From Davidsoniella eucalypti (Eukaryota > Ascomycota > Sordariomycetes > Microascales > Ceratocystidaceae), in NCBI GenBank assembly GCA_004009845.1, contig RMBW01000025.1, forward strand, positions 275,249-339,248: 64,000 nt of DNA, in the 5' to 3' direction. Positions 44,808 to 56,154 of the stretch are shown here, one piece after another. The stretch's first letter is position 1. Every line of letters begins with the position of its first letter. The notes under the pieces are model-generated. The model did not search any database and was not told where the DNA came from. It saw only the letters and a list, made by a program, of their open reading frames with translations. The position numbers and the translations under genes are program-made.

Positions 44808-46487
44808 ATGGCCTCTCCAGCGACAAATGACTCTACGGTTGTGCAGCTGCTCAGATCCGTGGACGTATTTGCTTACGGATCTGAAGACTCCGTAGCGTCT
44901 CTTTTTGCGTACTCCGGTACGCCGCTCACTAACCTTGACCAGGTTTCTGAGCACCTGCTTGCCAACAGCTTCGATGGAGCTAATGAACTCGCCATTGAGT
45001 TCACAACCATCGATGCTGCCACCACCGCTGTGGATGTGTGGGCATCTGCCTTAGATTCCGCCTCTCAGGGCAGCGTCATGGCGATGACACCAATTGGTTC
45101 TGTTGACTCACAGAACCATGGTTCGGCGTCTTGGGCATCACTGCCCGAGGAAATACGATGGTAGTGCTGGGTATCACACCCAACACAATAAACGATCTTG
45201 AGGACTGGAATTCCATGACTGACACCGCAGATGACTTCCAAAATGTCACTAATCCTCACATGATGGAATTGGTAGCGGCGTCGGTAGATGATACCACGCC
45301 GAAGTCAAAGTACATGTTCTTTGACTTCCAGCACAATAGTGGAATCACTTACAGTGATTCCCATCTGGATTTGGGCCTTAAGTGCTCATCGTGTAATGTG
45401 TCTGGGGCCATTGGCTTCCGGGCTGGAAAGCGCCATGGTGGAGATTTCAAGATCTCTACCAAGGGTGTAGTTGCTCAGACGTTGTTGAGACTATGTGTCA
45501 CTGGACACGCTGTCCAGGGTCTTACGGGCTCTCAGCAATTACTGGCCTTACCACCGGTGTCTTTCTAGGTGCCGGATATTGGCTCCGTATCGCTATCCCT
45601 CAGTGATAGTATCGGCCACATGGTATCTGATATCCAGGCGTACGCTCGCCTAGACTTTGGAGGCAAGATGACGGTCTCTGATGAAAATCGTCTCCTAGCC
45701 CACGCTGAGCGACGCATCTAGAAGAGTCGTGTTGATGCCAATATCGAGGCACCTGTCTTCTCACTATACAAACCCACAGTGTCTGGTGGTTTGTATGGTG
45801 AAGTGTCCGTCTACCATGCAATCCATGCTGATGTGACATTCGAATCACTATTCATTGATGCCTCTCTACTATGGACTGGAAGTTCCCCCAGTTCCATCTA
45901 ACGGCTGCAGCTTCATATGATGATGCTTGTGTATTGTGTGGTGGGGGGAAGTTTGGTCTTTCTGGGGATCTTGACTTGGACAGTGTCATGACTGTCGGTC
46001 TCAAGCCAAGAATCTTCGGTATGGACGTATCTTGGCTGTCATTCACCCAGTCTACTACGACTAAGGTGATTGACCTGTTGGACTTTTGTGTAGCATCCGG
46101 TCCGAAGTGCAAGAGTAGATGGTTTGACCTCAACCCTAGTCACTCAAGATCCTTCCGTTCCAAGGATGCTCACAAGCTGTTCCGGGACTCCGACTTGACG
46201 ATAACTCATGACATTGAGTTGCCTTTTGAGGCCGAGGATATGCCTTCGGATGTTGCGGATGATCTCTTCGACATGCTGGAAGATGATCAGACCAAATAGT
46301 TCAAGACGTCCTCGGGTGCCATGGTCGGCCGTCTGGTCGACATGGTCGCCAAGCGGGAGTGGCTCCGCAGCACGGTCAAGGAGCCTTTTAACCCAGTCAA
46401 GGATGACTGGACATTGTCAACTTCCCAGAAGGCCGAGATACTCCGCCAGCATCCGGAGTATGAGGGATGATGAATGGGAGCTTGAGT
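44808..46487 (+). pseudogene. Broken copy of a cysteine-containing fungal protein family (copy 1)
   Basis: From ATG 44808 one frame runs to about 45110. A shift near 45108-45125 leads to PWFGVLGITARGNTMVVLG and DLGLKCSSCNVSGAIGF, ending at 45568. Further segments in other frames contain DIGSVSLSLSDSIGHM, an in-frame TAG near 45720, LYKPTVSGGLYGEV, then DWKFPQFHLTA, LCGGGKFGLSGDL and LLDFCVASGPKCKSRW. A stop near 46297 precedes the last part. The paired-Cys, beta-rich pattern recalls large extracellular fungal proteins, but I do not recognise the family with confidence. At least four lesions make it dead. Copy 2 (52505-53320) is open in the matching C-terminal part. Confidence 0.7.
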
Positions 46488-47863
46488 AAGCCTTCGTTAT
46501 TATGTTTTAATAGAGTGGTTTAATGTTTGTTATACCTGTTCGATCCCCTCTGTTTGTAGTGGCTTTATTTAGTTTGATTTTTTTTCGCTATAACTATTGA
46601 TGTTTTAATGAAGTCTTCTCTAAAAATTCCCTTGTACAACTATGTGATTATTGAATGAACAGCCTTTTGAATGTGATTCTATATAAGCTAAAGTTACACT
46701 TTCTTCCAATATCTCCTTTTTAAGAATCAATGGCCGATAAATAGGCTTCCATATATTGTATAAATCATCCCTCTATTCTCCCTATACAACTCGAGTAGCA
46801 CAGAGATCGAAGCTACTATTGAAATTCGCTCACAGGGCCGTACTACCGATATAAAACAGCACAACTCTTGTTCATTACACATCTTCTATTTGAAGGAATA
46901 ATCTATGAAAACACGTAACACACAAATGTAAATGCTCTATCGTGTCAATTCTCTACCTCTGGTATAGAGAGGGGATATCAAAGCCAAAGGTGAGTGAATG
47001 TAATTTTCCACATTCACAAAATGTCTCTACTCGGACGTAGATTGGGTCATTTTCTTTTTTTACGTCAACTTCTGTTAAGTTTTGGTTTTTGTTTTCTATC
47101 TAGTCACTAAACTAGCACCGGGTAGACAATATAGTGTTTCTGGTAAATGTTCAGTACGACGCTCAAACCAACTGTGCTAAGCGAGCTTGCTGTTAGATGA
47201 TGATAATGACAGTGATGTATGAACCATGTTCTTATCATGGCTGTAGAAAGACATATATATATATCACTCCTTCGTTAACCCACAAAACAACTTTATTATA
47301 AGTGGCCATGTGGAGATATTCGCTATTTTATTCTTCGGTATATTTATCCTTTCATCCGGGATTATCTACAATGAATACTTTTGTCGAGGGGAAACACCGT
47401 GCTGAAAAGTAAATAAAAATGTATCTAACTCTAAAGAGAAGCCCTAGTATACAGACATAGTCGGTTGATTCACATCTCTTATTTGCTAAACATGCCAAGC
47501 TTTATTTTCGGCACCGTTTATTTGTTTCATATGTTTGTGTAGCGTCAAGGATAATTATTATATAAATCAATAGGATTGCTAACATCGTCTCTGTCAAGTT
47601 CAAATGATTTTACTGACTGTTTAGTGTTTTACTGTTTTTAGGTTATAGCTTTTGAGAGAATTTGCAATATACTCATGTTCGTTTTTATCGTATCTTTATA
47701 TGTACTTCCAATGTTGTAAGATGTAAATTTATATTATTTAGGCATCTTAAATGCCTAAGGGATATATCCTTGCTGACATTTTTTGTATCTTGTACTATAG
47801 AACTAAGTCCGGTGAAAAAAGAAATAGATAAAAACCCAGCCTGATTGTTGTGACTTGGGAGCC
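46488..47863. other. Intergenic, nothing recognised
   Basis: AT-rich; no supportable gene. Confidence 0.4.
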
Positions 47864-48428
47864 CTAAGTTTTAACTTTGCGTCGTTTTTTGAGAATTAGC
47901 TGCTGTACATCAACAGCAGACAGCTGTAAACGGCGAGTGTATTCCCTGCGAAACATGATCCTCTCTCCTTCTTCTCCAACCCAGGAGAGTCCCCCACGGG
48001 CATCTTTTTCACTGACTGGAAGACGCGTAGGAGAATCAAGATCAGACCAAGGATGCTCAGGGACCTTAGATGTCTGGGATACCATCAAGCCAACCTGTCA
48101 CTTTTATGATTGCCTTTTGTCTTTTTGATAGGCACTGTTCCGAAGGAGACACGGGTATCTTTTCAGGCTATTAGAAAAGGTGGTTAGTGCTGATATTTTC
48201 TTGATAATGGATGCTTGGGATATTTACCTTGGCCTTCTGAGCGACCTGCTCGCTGGTCTCGAGCGTACGCTCAATGGGCTGGCGAGAGACTCGAGGCGCA
48301 GAAACCGCCGTGAGAGGATCTACGGCGGACACTGCCAAAGATGCCATGAGGGCAGTCAAGTGCTCAGCCTTCTCCACAACATCAACAGAAGTAACCTGCT
48401 GGTTGTTGGCGGTCGAAGACGGAGACAT
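47864..48428 (-). CDS. Small hypothetical spliced gene
   Basis: Exon 1 (48228-48428, ATG 48428) encodes 67 residues, Ser/Thr/Ala-rich with helical stretches (VVEKAEHLTALMASLAVSAV). The intron (48168-48227) has GTAAAT, a CACTAAC branch and TAATAG. Exon 2 continues in phase (PEKIPVSPSEQ) to TAA at 48066-48068, giving 100 residues. Alternatively, a second intron (GTGTCT to GACAG, 58 nt, weak donor) would join exon 2 to the frame VSQTSKVPEHPWSDLDSP, which ends KKRRKVKT at 47864 and looks protein-like. No known domain; a basic C-terminus would fit a nuclear protein in the longer form. The exon 1/intron is reasonable; the 3' structure is unresolved. Confidence 0.4.
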
Positions 48429-49745
48429 TGTGAAAATTAAAGAGATCTGGCGAAATAATTATAGAGTATCGTGAAAGAAGTTGCAAATATTAAGATATCA
48501 TAATCATAAATACTCGAGTTATTTAATAACCAAAACAAGAATAGATAGTCGAAGTTGATGTTGTGGAAAAATGATTTTTAATGGTAGTAGACTGCATCTT
48601 TATATGCAAAGATATAGGACTTTTTTTAGTGACATATATTTCATTTGCCACCTGAAGCTTAACTACTTGCGATCTCCTGATCTAGACTTTACTACCTGAT
48701 TTGGATTTAGTTCTATGATCTTATAAGTCAACTTACTGCTAACTGTAATGTATAGTCTTGAAACTATAGGCAGTACAGTTACTATATCCCATAGTCACAT
48801 TGTCTATACAAATAGGTAATATACAACCATCATGATTTTACCACGCCGTCAAAATATGACTTTCATGAAACCCAGGCATAGTCGATAGATCAATATAGAA
48901 GAAAAAAATGACACCAATACTCGTACAGTTATGTACATATATTGGTTCTCCGACAATTGCCACTACAAACTAAATTCTAACTAGGATGTTTTGAAAATAC
49001 TAGCATCGATTTTATACAACATAACTTGAAGAATTTACAGACGATTTCATCATCTTGCAGCTACAATTCTTGAATCACGGCTAGGATATGTCTTTGCCTT
49101 GTTTAGAAATGATGGTTATCCTATGTGTGACATCTCAAAACCTGGTGAAGAAAAAAGAAGGACAAAAAATATCACGTGGGTGAAAAAAAGCCCAAGCAAA
49201 ACAACATAGAGGAATATAAAAGCAGGAATTGTGGTAAGAAAGAAAGAGCCAAAGAAAGGACAATATCTTTTTCGTCTACTGTATATTTATTTTCTTGATC
49301 TAGAGCTCAAACCCACTTTATTATGTCAATGCTGCGTATCATATTTTGCTACCTGTCATTAAATTTGTGGTCATCTTGTTTTGGATGGATCTTGAGTGGT
49401 CTCTTTCCATCTCTGCTATTGATCTTTGCTTGAGATGGAAGCAAGAATCCCTTTCTGAGTTGGAAAAACAGATGAAATTTTAAATTCAACACATGATTGT
49501 GTCAAGGAAAAGAAGAAACCGCTTATTATCTGAAATTGGCACTATGTAATTGAGGAGCAATATGTTCTTATATTCGCCCATCTCTATAGTTAGAACTTTC
49601 TTTACTTCTGTCGAAGTGCATTTTGCACTCCACTGCTGTGTACCCCAAGCCTCACCAAGCATCAAGACTGCTCTCAAAAATATCTGAGTACGGTAGCCCT
49701 TGTCTTGAAGTCATAGCCTACCTATCCTCTGCTCGTCCTCCCATG
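48429..49745. other. Intergenic, nothing recognised
   Basis: AT-rich; no supportable gene. Confidence 0.4.
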
Positions 49746-49973
49746 CTAACCACAGGACAAGAATAAGAGGATAAGAATAATAATAGGTATTGAAGGAGTA
49801 TGAGGCGATAAGAGTAAAGAAGTAATAATGGAAGCAAAGACAAACGCGATAACGGAAGTAGAGATAGAATTGAGAATGGGAATGAAAGTGGGAATCAGGA
49901 TGGTGAGAGAGTTGTTCGACGAGTAAGGTTCCGAAATGTTCGGAGTTGTAGTGCAGTATTCGGATCGAGCCAT
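49746..49973 (-). CDS. Possible small membrane protein
   Basis: 75 codons from ATG 49973, with a hydrophilic N-terminus (MARSEYCTTTPNISEP) and a long hydrophobic Ile/Leu/Phe-rich remainder that could form two membrane segments. Third positions favour pyrimidines, so it might be coding, but pyrimidine-rich DNA alone gives the same look. It could be a 3' exon of the small gene just upstream (50095-50311). No homologue is recognised. Confidence 0.2.
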   Translation of the reverse strand: MARSEYCTTTPNISEPYSSNNSLTILIPTFIPILNSISTSVIAFVFASIITSLLLSPHTPSIPIIILILLFLSCG

Positions 49974-50094
49974 ATTTGGCGGATGGTGCAAAAGAAACTT
50001 TGAATGTTAGAGACCTGCGATATGAAAAGAATCGGGTAAACCAACAACACTGGCATGTTGGTTTATTCCAAGTGAGAAGCGGCACAAGGGGGAG

Positions 50095-50311
50095 CTACCG
50101 TCTTTGTTCTTTGGCGGCGCCCAGGTGGGCCTCCTCTTCCTTTCTTAGTTGTGTTTCTAAATTCATAGCTGCCTTATGGGCAGCCGTCCCTGCTCTTGGT
50201 ATCGTTGCCTTGGTTGTATTCGCCTCGCATTTTGCAAACTTAAGAGTAGAATAGGATGTTAGTCACCAAGAAGATGCATTCGGTCGTATATACTTGACAA
50301 TGTAGAAGCAT
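50095..50311 (-). CDS. Possible small two-exon protein
   Basis: CDS complement(join(50095..50238,50294..50311)), 53 residues. Exon 1 is only 18 nt (ATG 50311). The 55-bp intron has GTATAT, a GACTAAC branch and TTAAG, and joins in phase to FAKCEANTTKATIPRAGTAA and a charged helix (MNLETQLRKEEEAHL) ending in KEQRR. An in-frame TGA lies just upstream of the ATG. Ideal intron signals and the helix-like composition are the only support; no family recognised. Confidence 0.3.
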
Positions 50312-52504
50312 ACTGATTGTTCACAAGGATGGGTGAGTACTAACGACTAAGCCAGACAAATTTGCACTGGCCGCTTTTTTTTTAAAAAAAGGTACGCAAA
50401 AACGAAGATGTAATTTAAAGGAGAGAGAAATGAAGATTTGAGAGAACTGGCGGAAAGCCTTGCTTTTATAGGCCACTTTCAAAGTCATAGTTACCTCTAA
50501 TCATTCTATGAGATCAAAACAACAACAAAGAATAGCAAGCAACAACGCCTATATGGAAGGATATGATAAAATGGTACTTCACTTGGTTAAGACCAAAACC
50601 ATAAACAAACAACTAATATAACGGAAGACGATCCATGTGAACAATTGAGCCAGTGGAGACAGAGCCAACATCGTGTTTGCAGTTGTGTTATAACCCAGAT
50701 AGAATTCGATCAAATCCGCGTTGTAACAAAATAAATCTCTTAACTTGGACTATTGCGCTTGTTATTTGTAATAATCAAAAGTAGCATGGAGGTTCACAAC
50801 AACAAAGTTAATTTATTGAAAATTAGAGATTGAGCACAGCTTCTTTGCGGTGACACAAGGATGCATAATCTGGATAGTAGAAGAGTCACCTTGGCTTAAC
50901 AAAATACGATAATTATCGCTTCTGAAGTTAGTTAGTTATGAGAAGGTTCAATTGGTAACTATATGCCACTATCTATATATGGGCCAATCCCAACTATAGA
51001 TCAAGTTGGCTAAAATAGAGTTGTGGCCTTTCGTGAATATGTGCTATACATAAGAAAATCAATAACAACATATTGAGCATAAAGCAATAAATCCATATGC
51101 TTGAATGAAATGTAGCTCTATGAGTAGCAGCATCTTTAGATACAATTTGTCACAAGTTGCCATCGAGATAATAGCTAGTAGTAGTCGTGATGCCTTCCAT
51201 ACACGGCACAGCAACGTCTGGAAGCTACAAACAGAATGCTGTATTTCCAATATTCCTAACACTTAGTTTTTTTCTTGCTTTGCCTCGTTTGATCCTCTCT
51301 CAAATCGTACTGTGTCGTCATAGTCTGTTACTTCTTTAGTTGTATTATTTCTAGACCATTACTTTCAACATGACACCGCAAATATTTTCTTTTCTCAAGT
51401 ATTCTCTAGATATTTTGTCCGGAGTTCTAATCATATTATCCTTATCCTTTTGCTTTCGATAACTACTGATATTTCCAGTCCGTCAATTCTGTCTTGAAGC
51501 TAAGTTTTTCATATCTAGTATTTTTCGGTTATGAGGTTCATCACAGTCCACGGAAGGTACAAGATTATTTTGCCCCGGAGTGCATCCCCGTGACCCACGT
51601 TTCATTTTTTTATTCTTCCAAGTCATCCTTTGGGAACTTTGTCTCCTCTGTCTCTGTGTCTTCTAAGAGCTTTTAAAGAGCTGTTTTGCCCAAGAAACTT
51701 AAGTGTTCCTCTGGTTTTTTTCGTTACACAAGTGGGATGGAAGCACCATAAGACATGGCAAACACAAAACTCCTGTCCAAAGTAGCAAGAAGACTTATAG
51801 GAATTTCTTTAACCAGTTTTTTATTCATGTACTTTTGAAAATCTACCTAATGTCACTTTGAGCAACGCCCGGGCGACTACGAATTGCAGAAGTAAATAGA
51901 TTCAAGCATCTCTTATGGCCTTTTAGGGTCTGGCTTTAAGGTCAAGAGGAACTATGACCGGTGCAATAGAGTAGTGTGTTTTCATCGGACAGGATACTAA
52001 GAGTAGCTAGTCACTTAACTTGACTTGAACATACTTTACAAATACGTTGATCACTGAGATTATACAACGCAGGATTCTTTAGGGTTAGGGTTATTCGGGG
52101 TTTGGCAAGATTCAAGAATCGTCATCGTCGCCGAAACTTCTGTAATCAAAACCCAACCCAGTTAGTTGAATCTGTAGAGCGTAAGAGGTTTTCGCTCTTA
52201 TTGTTTCTTCTATACTGTTTTTACTGTTTTTACTATTACCTTTGCTTTACATCCTATCGCCACATTCCAACTTAGTCTTTACACTTTGAAATTGCCAAAA
52301 CAACCTACTTTAATATACAGGCACAAGTCTTTGCACTTTAAAATTGTTGAAATGAATATAAAATTAAATTGCAACTAACTACTAAAATGAAAACACTAAA
52401 TAAAGAAGGAAAACGGTTGATAGATATGTTAGCACCTAAAGCGAGCAAGCTAAGCTCTAGATGCCTTTCCACAGCATTGAATCCAGTGACTGACTGGGGC
52501 GAGC
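50312..52504. other. Intergenic, nothing recognised
   Basis: AT-rich. A two-unit telomere-like motif (TTTAGGGTTAGGG, 52078-52090) is present but too short to interpret. No supportable gene. Confidence 0.4.
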
Positions 52505-53320
52505 TTACTCAAGCTCCCATTCATCGAAATCCTCCTTATACTCCGGGTGTATATGGAGCATGTCAGATTTCTGGGCGGAAGTCAAAGACCAGTCATCCTT
52601 GATTGGATTGAACGGCTCTCTGACGGTGCCAGGGATCCATTCCCGCTCAGAAACCATATCAATCAGTCGGCCAACCATGGCACCAGAAGATGTCTTGGAC
52701 CACTTGGTCTGATCATCCTCTAGCATGTCAAACAAATCATCAGCAACATCGGAAGGCATATCTTCAGTTTCGAAGGGCAACTCAACGTCATGAGTTATAG
52801 TCAGGTCCGAGCCCTTGAATAGTCTTGAAGCATCCTTTTTGCTGAATGATCTCTTGTGGTGCCAATCAACCCAGCGGCTTTTACACTTTGGCCCTGACGC
52901 GACACAGAAGTCAAGCAAATCGAGCACTTTAGTGGTGGTAGATCGCGTAAATGACAACCATGACAAGTCATTGCCAAAGATGGTTGGCTTGAGCCCAACT
53001 GTCATAAGACTCTCCAGCGCTAGATTTCCGGAAAGGCCGAGCTTTCCTCCGCCACACAGCCCACAAGCCTCGTCATATGAGGCTCCAGCTGTTAGGTGGA
53101 ACTGGGGAAATTTCCAATCCACAGTGGCGGCGACGGAGGCATCGATGAACGCTGCCCGGAATGCTACCTCGGCATGAATCCCGTGGTAGACCTCTCCATA
53201 CAGGCCACCTGAAACAGTCGGCTTGTAAAGAGAGAACTTCAATGCTTCGATATTAGCACCGACCCGGCTCAGATAATTGTCAAATCTATACTGGGCCCTA
53301 CGTTCTAACCTTTCTGGTGT
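52505..53320 (-). pseudogene. 5'-truncated copy of the cysteine-containing family (copy 2)
   Basis: Open minus-strand frame from about 53320 to TAA 52505-52507, about 270 codons. It includes ERRAQYRFDNYLSRVGANIE, PTVSGGLYGEVYHGIHAEV, DWKFPQFHLTA, CGLCGGGKLGLSGNL, LLDFCVASGPKCKSRW, ELPFETEDMPSDVADDLFD and a charged end DEWELE. It aligns throughout with the 3' half of copy 1 (45.7-46.5 kb), in opposite orientation, and shows where copy 1 is broken. No ATG occurs near the start of the homology and the N-terminal half is absent, so it is a truncated copy or the last exon of a gene with a distant, unseen first exon (a possible acceptor ACACCAG lies at about 53318). Confidence 0.65.
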
Positions 53321-55486
53321 TAATATAACATATTATAACTTATGTGTTAGTGGAGTTCCATGATCTTTTGAATTTAACTGGTTGATGTTGTAAGCGGAGC
53401 CCTCCAATAATTACTACATATGTATCTTGTTTGAATTCAAATGAAAGTTTACATATGAAATGAGCAGAGGAGGAACATTTTGTCATAGAACGAACGGCTG
53501 GTATCGATATAAATATAAACTTGACTTTCTGTAATAATTGTATAGTATTTACTCATTATCTAGTTATGGGCAGTTGCACTTACTAACAACAGCTTAGACC
53601 AGGAAATACCAGCCTGGATTTCTAGTTAAAAAGCGAAAGTCCGATAGATTTGTAGTATGGTGCTTTTTTTTTGGCTACATCACATCCAGATTGGGCAGAT
53701 GTATGTTTCTGTGTAATAGAAACCAGCTCATATTAGATGGCTTAAATGCTGTAGTTAGGCCAGAAGCAGTTTTTGGCAGCCAGATCGATGTTAGACCCAG
53801 GAATAGTATTCAGAGTCTAAGCTAAGCCAGATTTCCAAACATCTCGCAGTTTTTAACTTTTTGTAAATCTATCCTTCTTACACACCAACTGTTACAGTAC
53901 TAAAGTGCAGTAACGGTTCACTTCGGGAGTCATTATATCATTCAGTAAAGTCGGATAGCCAAAGCGCAAGTGTGGTGAAAATTGAAGTTGTTTTGCCTTT
54001 TTCCTATCGGATCAATGGACATGTGTTATAAACTAATTTATAGGTCACCCTTTCGCCAGGAAGTCGGGAATGGTCTAATGGTTCAGTTCCTAGCTGAATA
54101 TTAACACCGGAGTGGCCTCACTCACCGCTTAGGCCACTCACCGCTTTCCTGGCCAATCCTTGCTAGGAACAAGAATTAGGCCGCCAACCAACTCGCACGC
54201 ATACGGACTTAGACGGACTTAGAGGGTGTAGAGTGTCGGCTTCTGCGAGATGGAGCTCTGCGATAAACCTAACAAATCTGGTCCGCTTAGCTCCAAGGCG
54301 GGAATGATCAACCTCAGGACAAACTCGTAGAAGTCACACTACACTCTGAGGAGGGATAATGGATAGGAGGATGAGGAAGATAAGATGGGGCGCCCCAGTG
54401 GATGGAATGAGAGGAAGGATAAGGACAGGAACAACGACAACGCCGACGACAACACAGAACACCAAGAGAAGAGAACACGGCCGAGACGGCGGCAAGAGAT
54501 GTAGGTACCATCGAGGTACCGAACTCTTTTGGTAAATTTGCACAAACTTTTATTACTTTACTTGTTCAAGCAGCCTGTCTAAGATCTCGGTGTGCCCTAG
54601 AACTACAGATACTGCGTTGTTGTTGGACAAGAGTAGCTGATATTCAGATAGATTAAACTAGTTAGTTGTATTAGCAAGATTCCTGAACGTTCCATTGAAT
54701 CACTAGGATTGTACGATGCCACCCAGTTTAGGATACCTGACAAGTAATTGAAAGTCTCCCCCCCTCCGCTAAGACAACAAACTCAATCAATGGCTTGTGT
54801 ATATGTTCGGGACAGTTCTAGCATCGTTAATATTTAGTTGTATATGCTATGGTTGGTCTTACTAAGCAAGTTTTTCTGCCGGCTTTATGTTCAGACGAAT
54901 AGTGCCCAATTCTTGGTCTTTCCTGCTATAAAAAAGCCATTGGTTCGATTCACCGTTTTTGCGTTATTATCCTTCAAAATCTTACTTTTTTTCCAATTGG
55001 AATTCATATAAAATTCCAAATGGCGATGATATACACAAAATATTCACGGAATCTTCTCTATGACGTCTAATGCGGATACTGCAAATGGTAAGCTCAATTT
55101 ACTTTACTTACAAAAAAACCCCATTTTTATTTCTGGGTCTGAGCAGTGTGTAACAATAGCTAGCATAGCTGAACTAGGATTGCTGCAGGGAGAGGTGTCC
55201 ATCAATATGCACAACTTGTAAGTACATCCAGTCTGCAAGGAAGAAGTGGGTCTTTGCTTGCGCTTGAATCGATTTTACAATGTACACTCATCTACACTTA
55301 GTTTGACTGTATTTAGTGGGGCTGCCCGAAGGATGTTCATCAAAGCAGACATGATATGTATAACTATATTAATATGTTTACAAAAGAAAGCCGCTATTTA
55401 AGAGCATATAATATACATAACAGCTACAAAAGCAATAACCTAATTGATTTCTCATCTTTATAACTATCTCTATATATAAGCTCTAC
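53321..55486. other. Intergenic, nothing recognised
   Basis: AT-rich; no supportable gene. A tRNA-promoter-like string near 54073 does not fold as a tRNA. Confidence 0.4.
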
Positions 55487-55834
55487 ATGAAACCAAACAT
55501 GGCTGCTGAACCAGAAATCACTGTCTCTTTCCTCGCTCCGACGGACGTCAGCAAATACCCTCGTACTCTTCCTGCCACGAAGGAAGCCCAGCCAACCATA
55601 CCCCAGCTTTTCCACGATGCCATGGTTGTCCGTAACGACGTCTTCGTCGTAGAGCAAAAGGTTCCCGTCGAGAATGAATTCGATGCTGATGATTCTCTAA
55701 GCTGCCAATTTGTAGCATACGCTACCCCGCCATCCTCTTCTAACGATGATTCTACGCCTAAATCACCAAAACCTGTTGGAACTATTATGCACCGCATCCT
55801 ACTCCGAAATCCACTTGTATTTGATTTGATTTGA
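55487..55834 (+). pseudogene. Truncated GNAT N-acetyltransferase
   Basis: The N-terminal ~95 residues resemble fungal GNAT-family acetyltransferases: PQLFHDAMVVRNDVFVVEQK, VENEFDADDSLSCQFVAY, then KPVGTI. There the similarity stops (about 55783) and the frame runs into ~17 unrelated codons before TGA. The acetyl-CoA-binding motif that should follow is missing, so it cannot be active. The start is ATG 55487, or ATG 55499 four codons later. The breakpoint lies shortly before the 3' region of the LINE to its right, which suggests loss by insertion or rearrangement. Confidence 0.75.
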
Positions 55835-56154
55835 TTATATTTAACGTCTACCTAAATCACTAAGATCATACAACGCCGAATTGGCTACCGGACAGATATT
55901 TAAAGTCCTCCGCTCGATAAACCCAATAGCTTTTTATGTGGGACGACACCGTCCCCTAGCCCGAAGAACTAGTTGTCCATAACTCCACTAAGAGCAGCAA
56001 AAACAAATACAAAAGAAAAGAAAAGAAAGAGTAGTAAAACATAGAACAGTAAGGCAAATAAAACAAGAAACACAAAAACAAAAACTACACCAAATCCTCC
56101 TTAGTCACCTCCCCCTCCGCTGTACTTGTCTGGCCCGCTGATAGGGCTTCTTCT

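Noticed and set aside
49711..50085. 124-codon minus-strand ORF rich in Phe/Tyr/His
   Set aside because: Overlaps a better frame (49746-49973) and reflects a pyrimidine-rich strand.
52078..52090. TTAGGG-like telomeric repeats (also near 4258)
   Set aside because: Only about two units at each site; expected by chance in AT-rich DNA and not evidence for a telomere or fusion.
54073..54083. tRNA A-box-like string TGGTCTAATGG
   Set aside because: No matching B box at the right distance and no cloverleaf fold.
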